Shown: positions 63,961 through 64,000 of the stretch, one piece after another
How the letters are laid out: each line of letters begins with the position of its first letter
Numbering within the stretch: position 1 is the stretch's first letter
NCBI GenBank assembly: GCA_008694505.1
Contig: VZDJ01000101.1
Coordinates: forward strand, 62,001-126,000
From: Cyanoderma ruficeps
Taxonomy: Eukaryota > Chordata > Aves > Passeriformes > Timaliidae
Direction of reading: 5' to 3'
Length of the DNA: 64,000 nucleotides
The notes under the pieces: generated by a model
The model's database searches: none
Told to the model about the DNA's origin: nothing
What the model saw: the letters and a program-made list of their open reading frames with translations, nothing else
Position numbers and translations under genes: made by a program

Positions 63961-64000
63961 AGTATTAAATACTATTCCATATTTCAGCCTCTTCACACAC

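Noticed and set aside
55346..64000. TRAF3IP2 3' exons on the minus strand
   Set aside because: TRAF3IP2 is the expected upstream neighbour, but nothing resembling its SEFIR or C-terminal sequence was found. It probably lies to the right of the window.

Overview
This is a vertebrate, almost certainly avian, nuclear window. The interspersed repeats are mostly short, 5'-truncated CR1 LINE fragments carrying the familiar bird 3' tail, with one degraded LTR-like block of a type I know from bird genomes. Genes are sparse, introns are long and AT-rich, and there is a single CpG island at about 53.4-55.35 kb. The species cannot be fixed from sequence alone.

The recognisable gene is the 5' part of REV3L, the catalytic subunit of DNA polymerase zeta, on the minus strand. 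Five coding exons splice in frame and give 220 complete codons plus two bases. In transcript order they are 54196-54058 (ATG exon), 11842-11653, 10288-10214, 8926-8766 and 4808-4712. All internal borders have AG/GT sites and compatible phases (1, 2, 2, 1, 2). The gene continues past the left edge of the window. Intron 1 is about 42 kb and makes up most of the window.

Intron 1 (11843-54057) holds CR1 fragments, the LTR-like block at about 19.7-20.3 kb, several A/C-rich or G/T-rich low-complexity tracts, short microsatellites and no exon I can support. Introns 2-5 are ordinary AT-rich sequence. Intron 2 has an 18-base assembly gap inside a poly-A run, and intron 5 has one CR1 copy split by an AT-rich insertion.

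The CpG island looks like a bidirectional promoter. The minus-strand start belongs to REV3L. About 0.75 kb away, facing the other direction, a YY1-type motif is followed after 12 bases by a consensus splice donor on the plus strand. In human, as I remember it, the lncRNA TRAF3IP2-AS1 starts divergently next to REV3L, so a divergent spliced transcript is the natural hypothesis. Several short exon-like segments with good splice sites lie on the plus strand between 57.0 and 64.0 kb, some with compatible open phases. They have no visible ATG and no recognised homology, so coding status is open. The same 8.6 kb flank contains a 117-bp segment duplicated at about 94% identity, each copy with a 22-base palindrome.

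The numerous ORFs of 60-130 codons elsewhere are chance frames in AT-rich introns, or GC-rich artefacts in the CpG island. I found no tRNA, rRNA, CRISPR, operon or prokaryotic feature.
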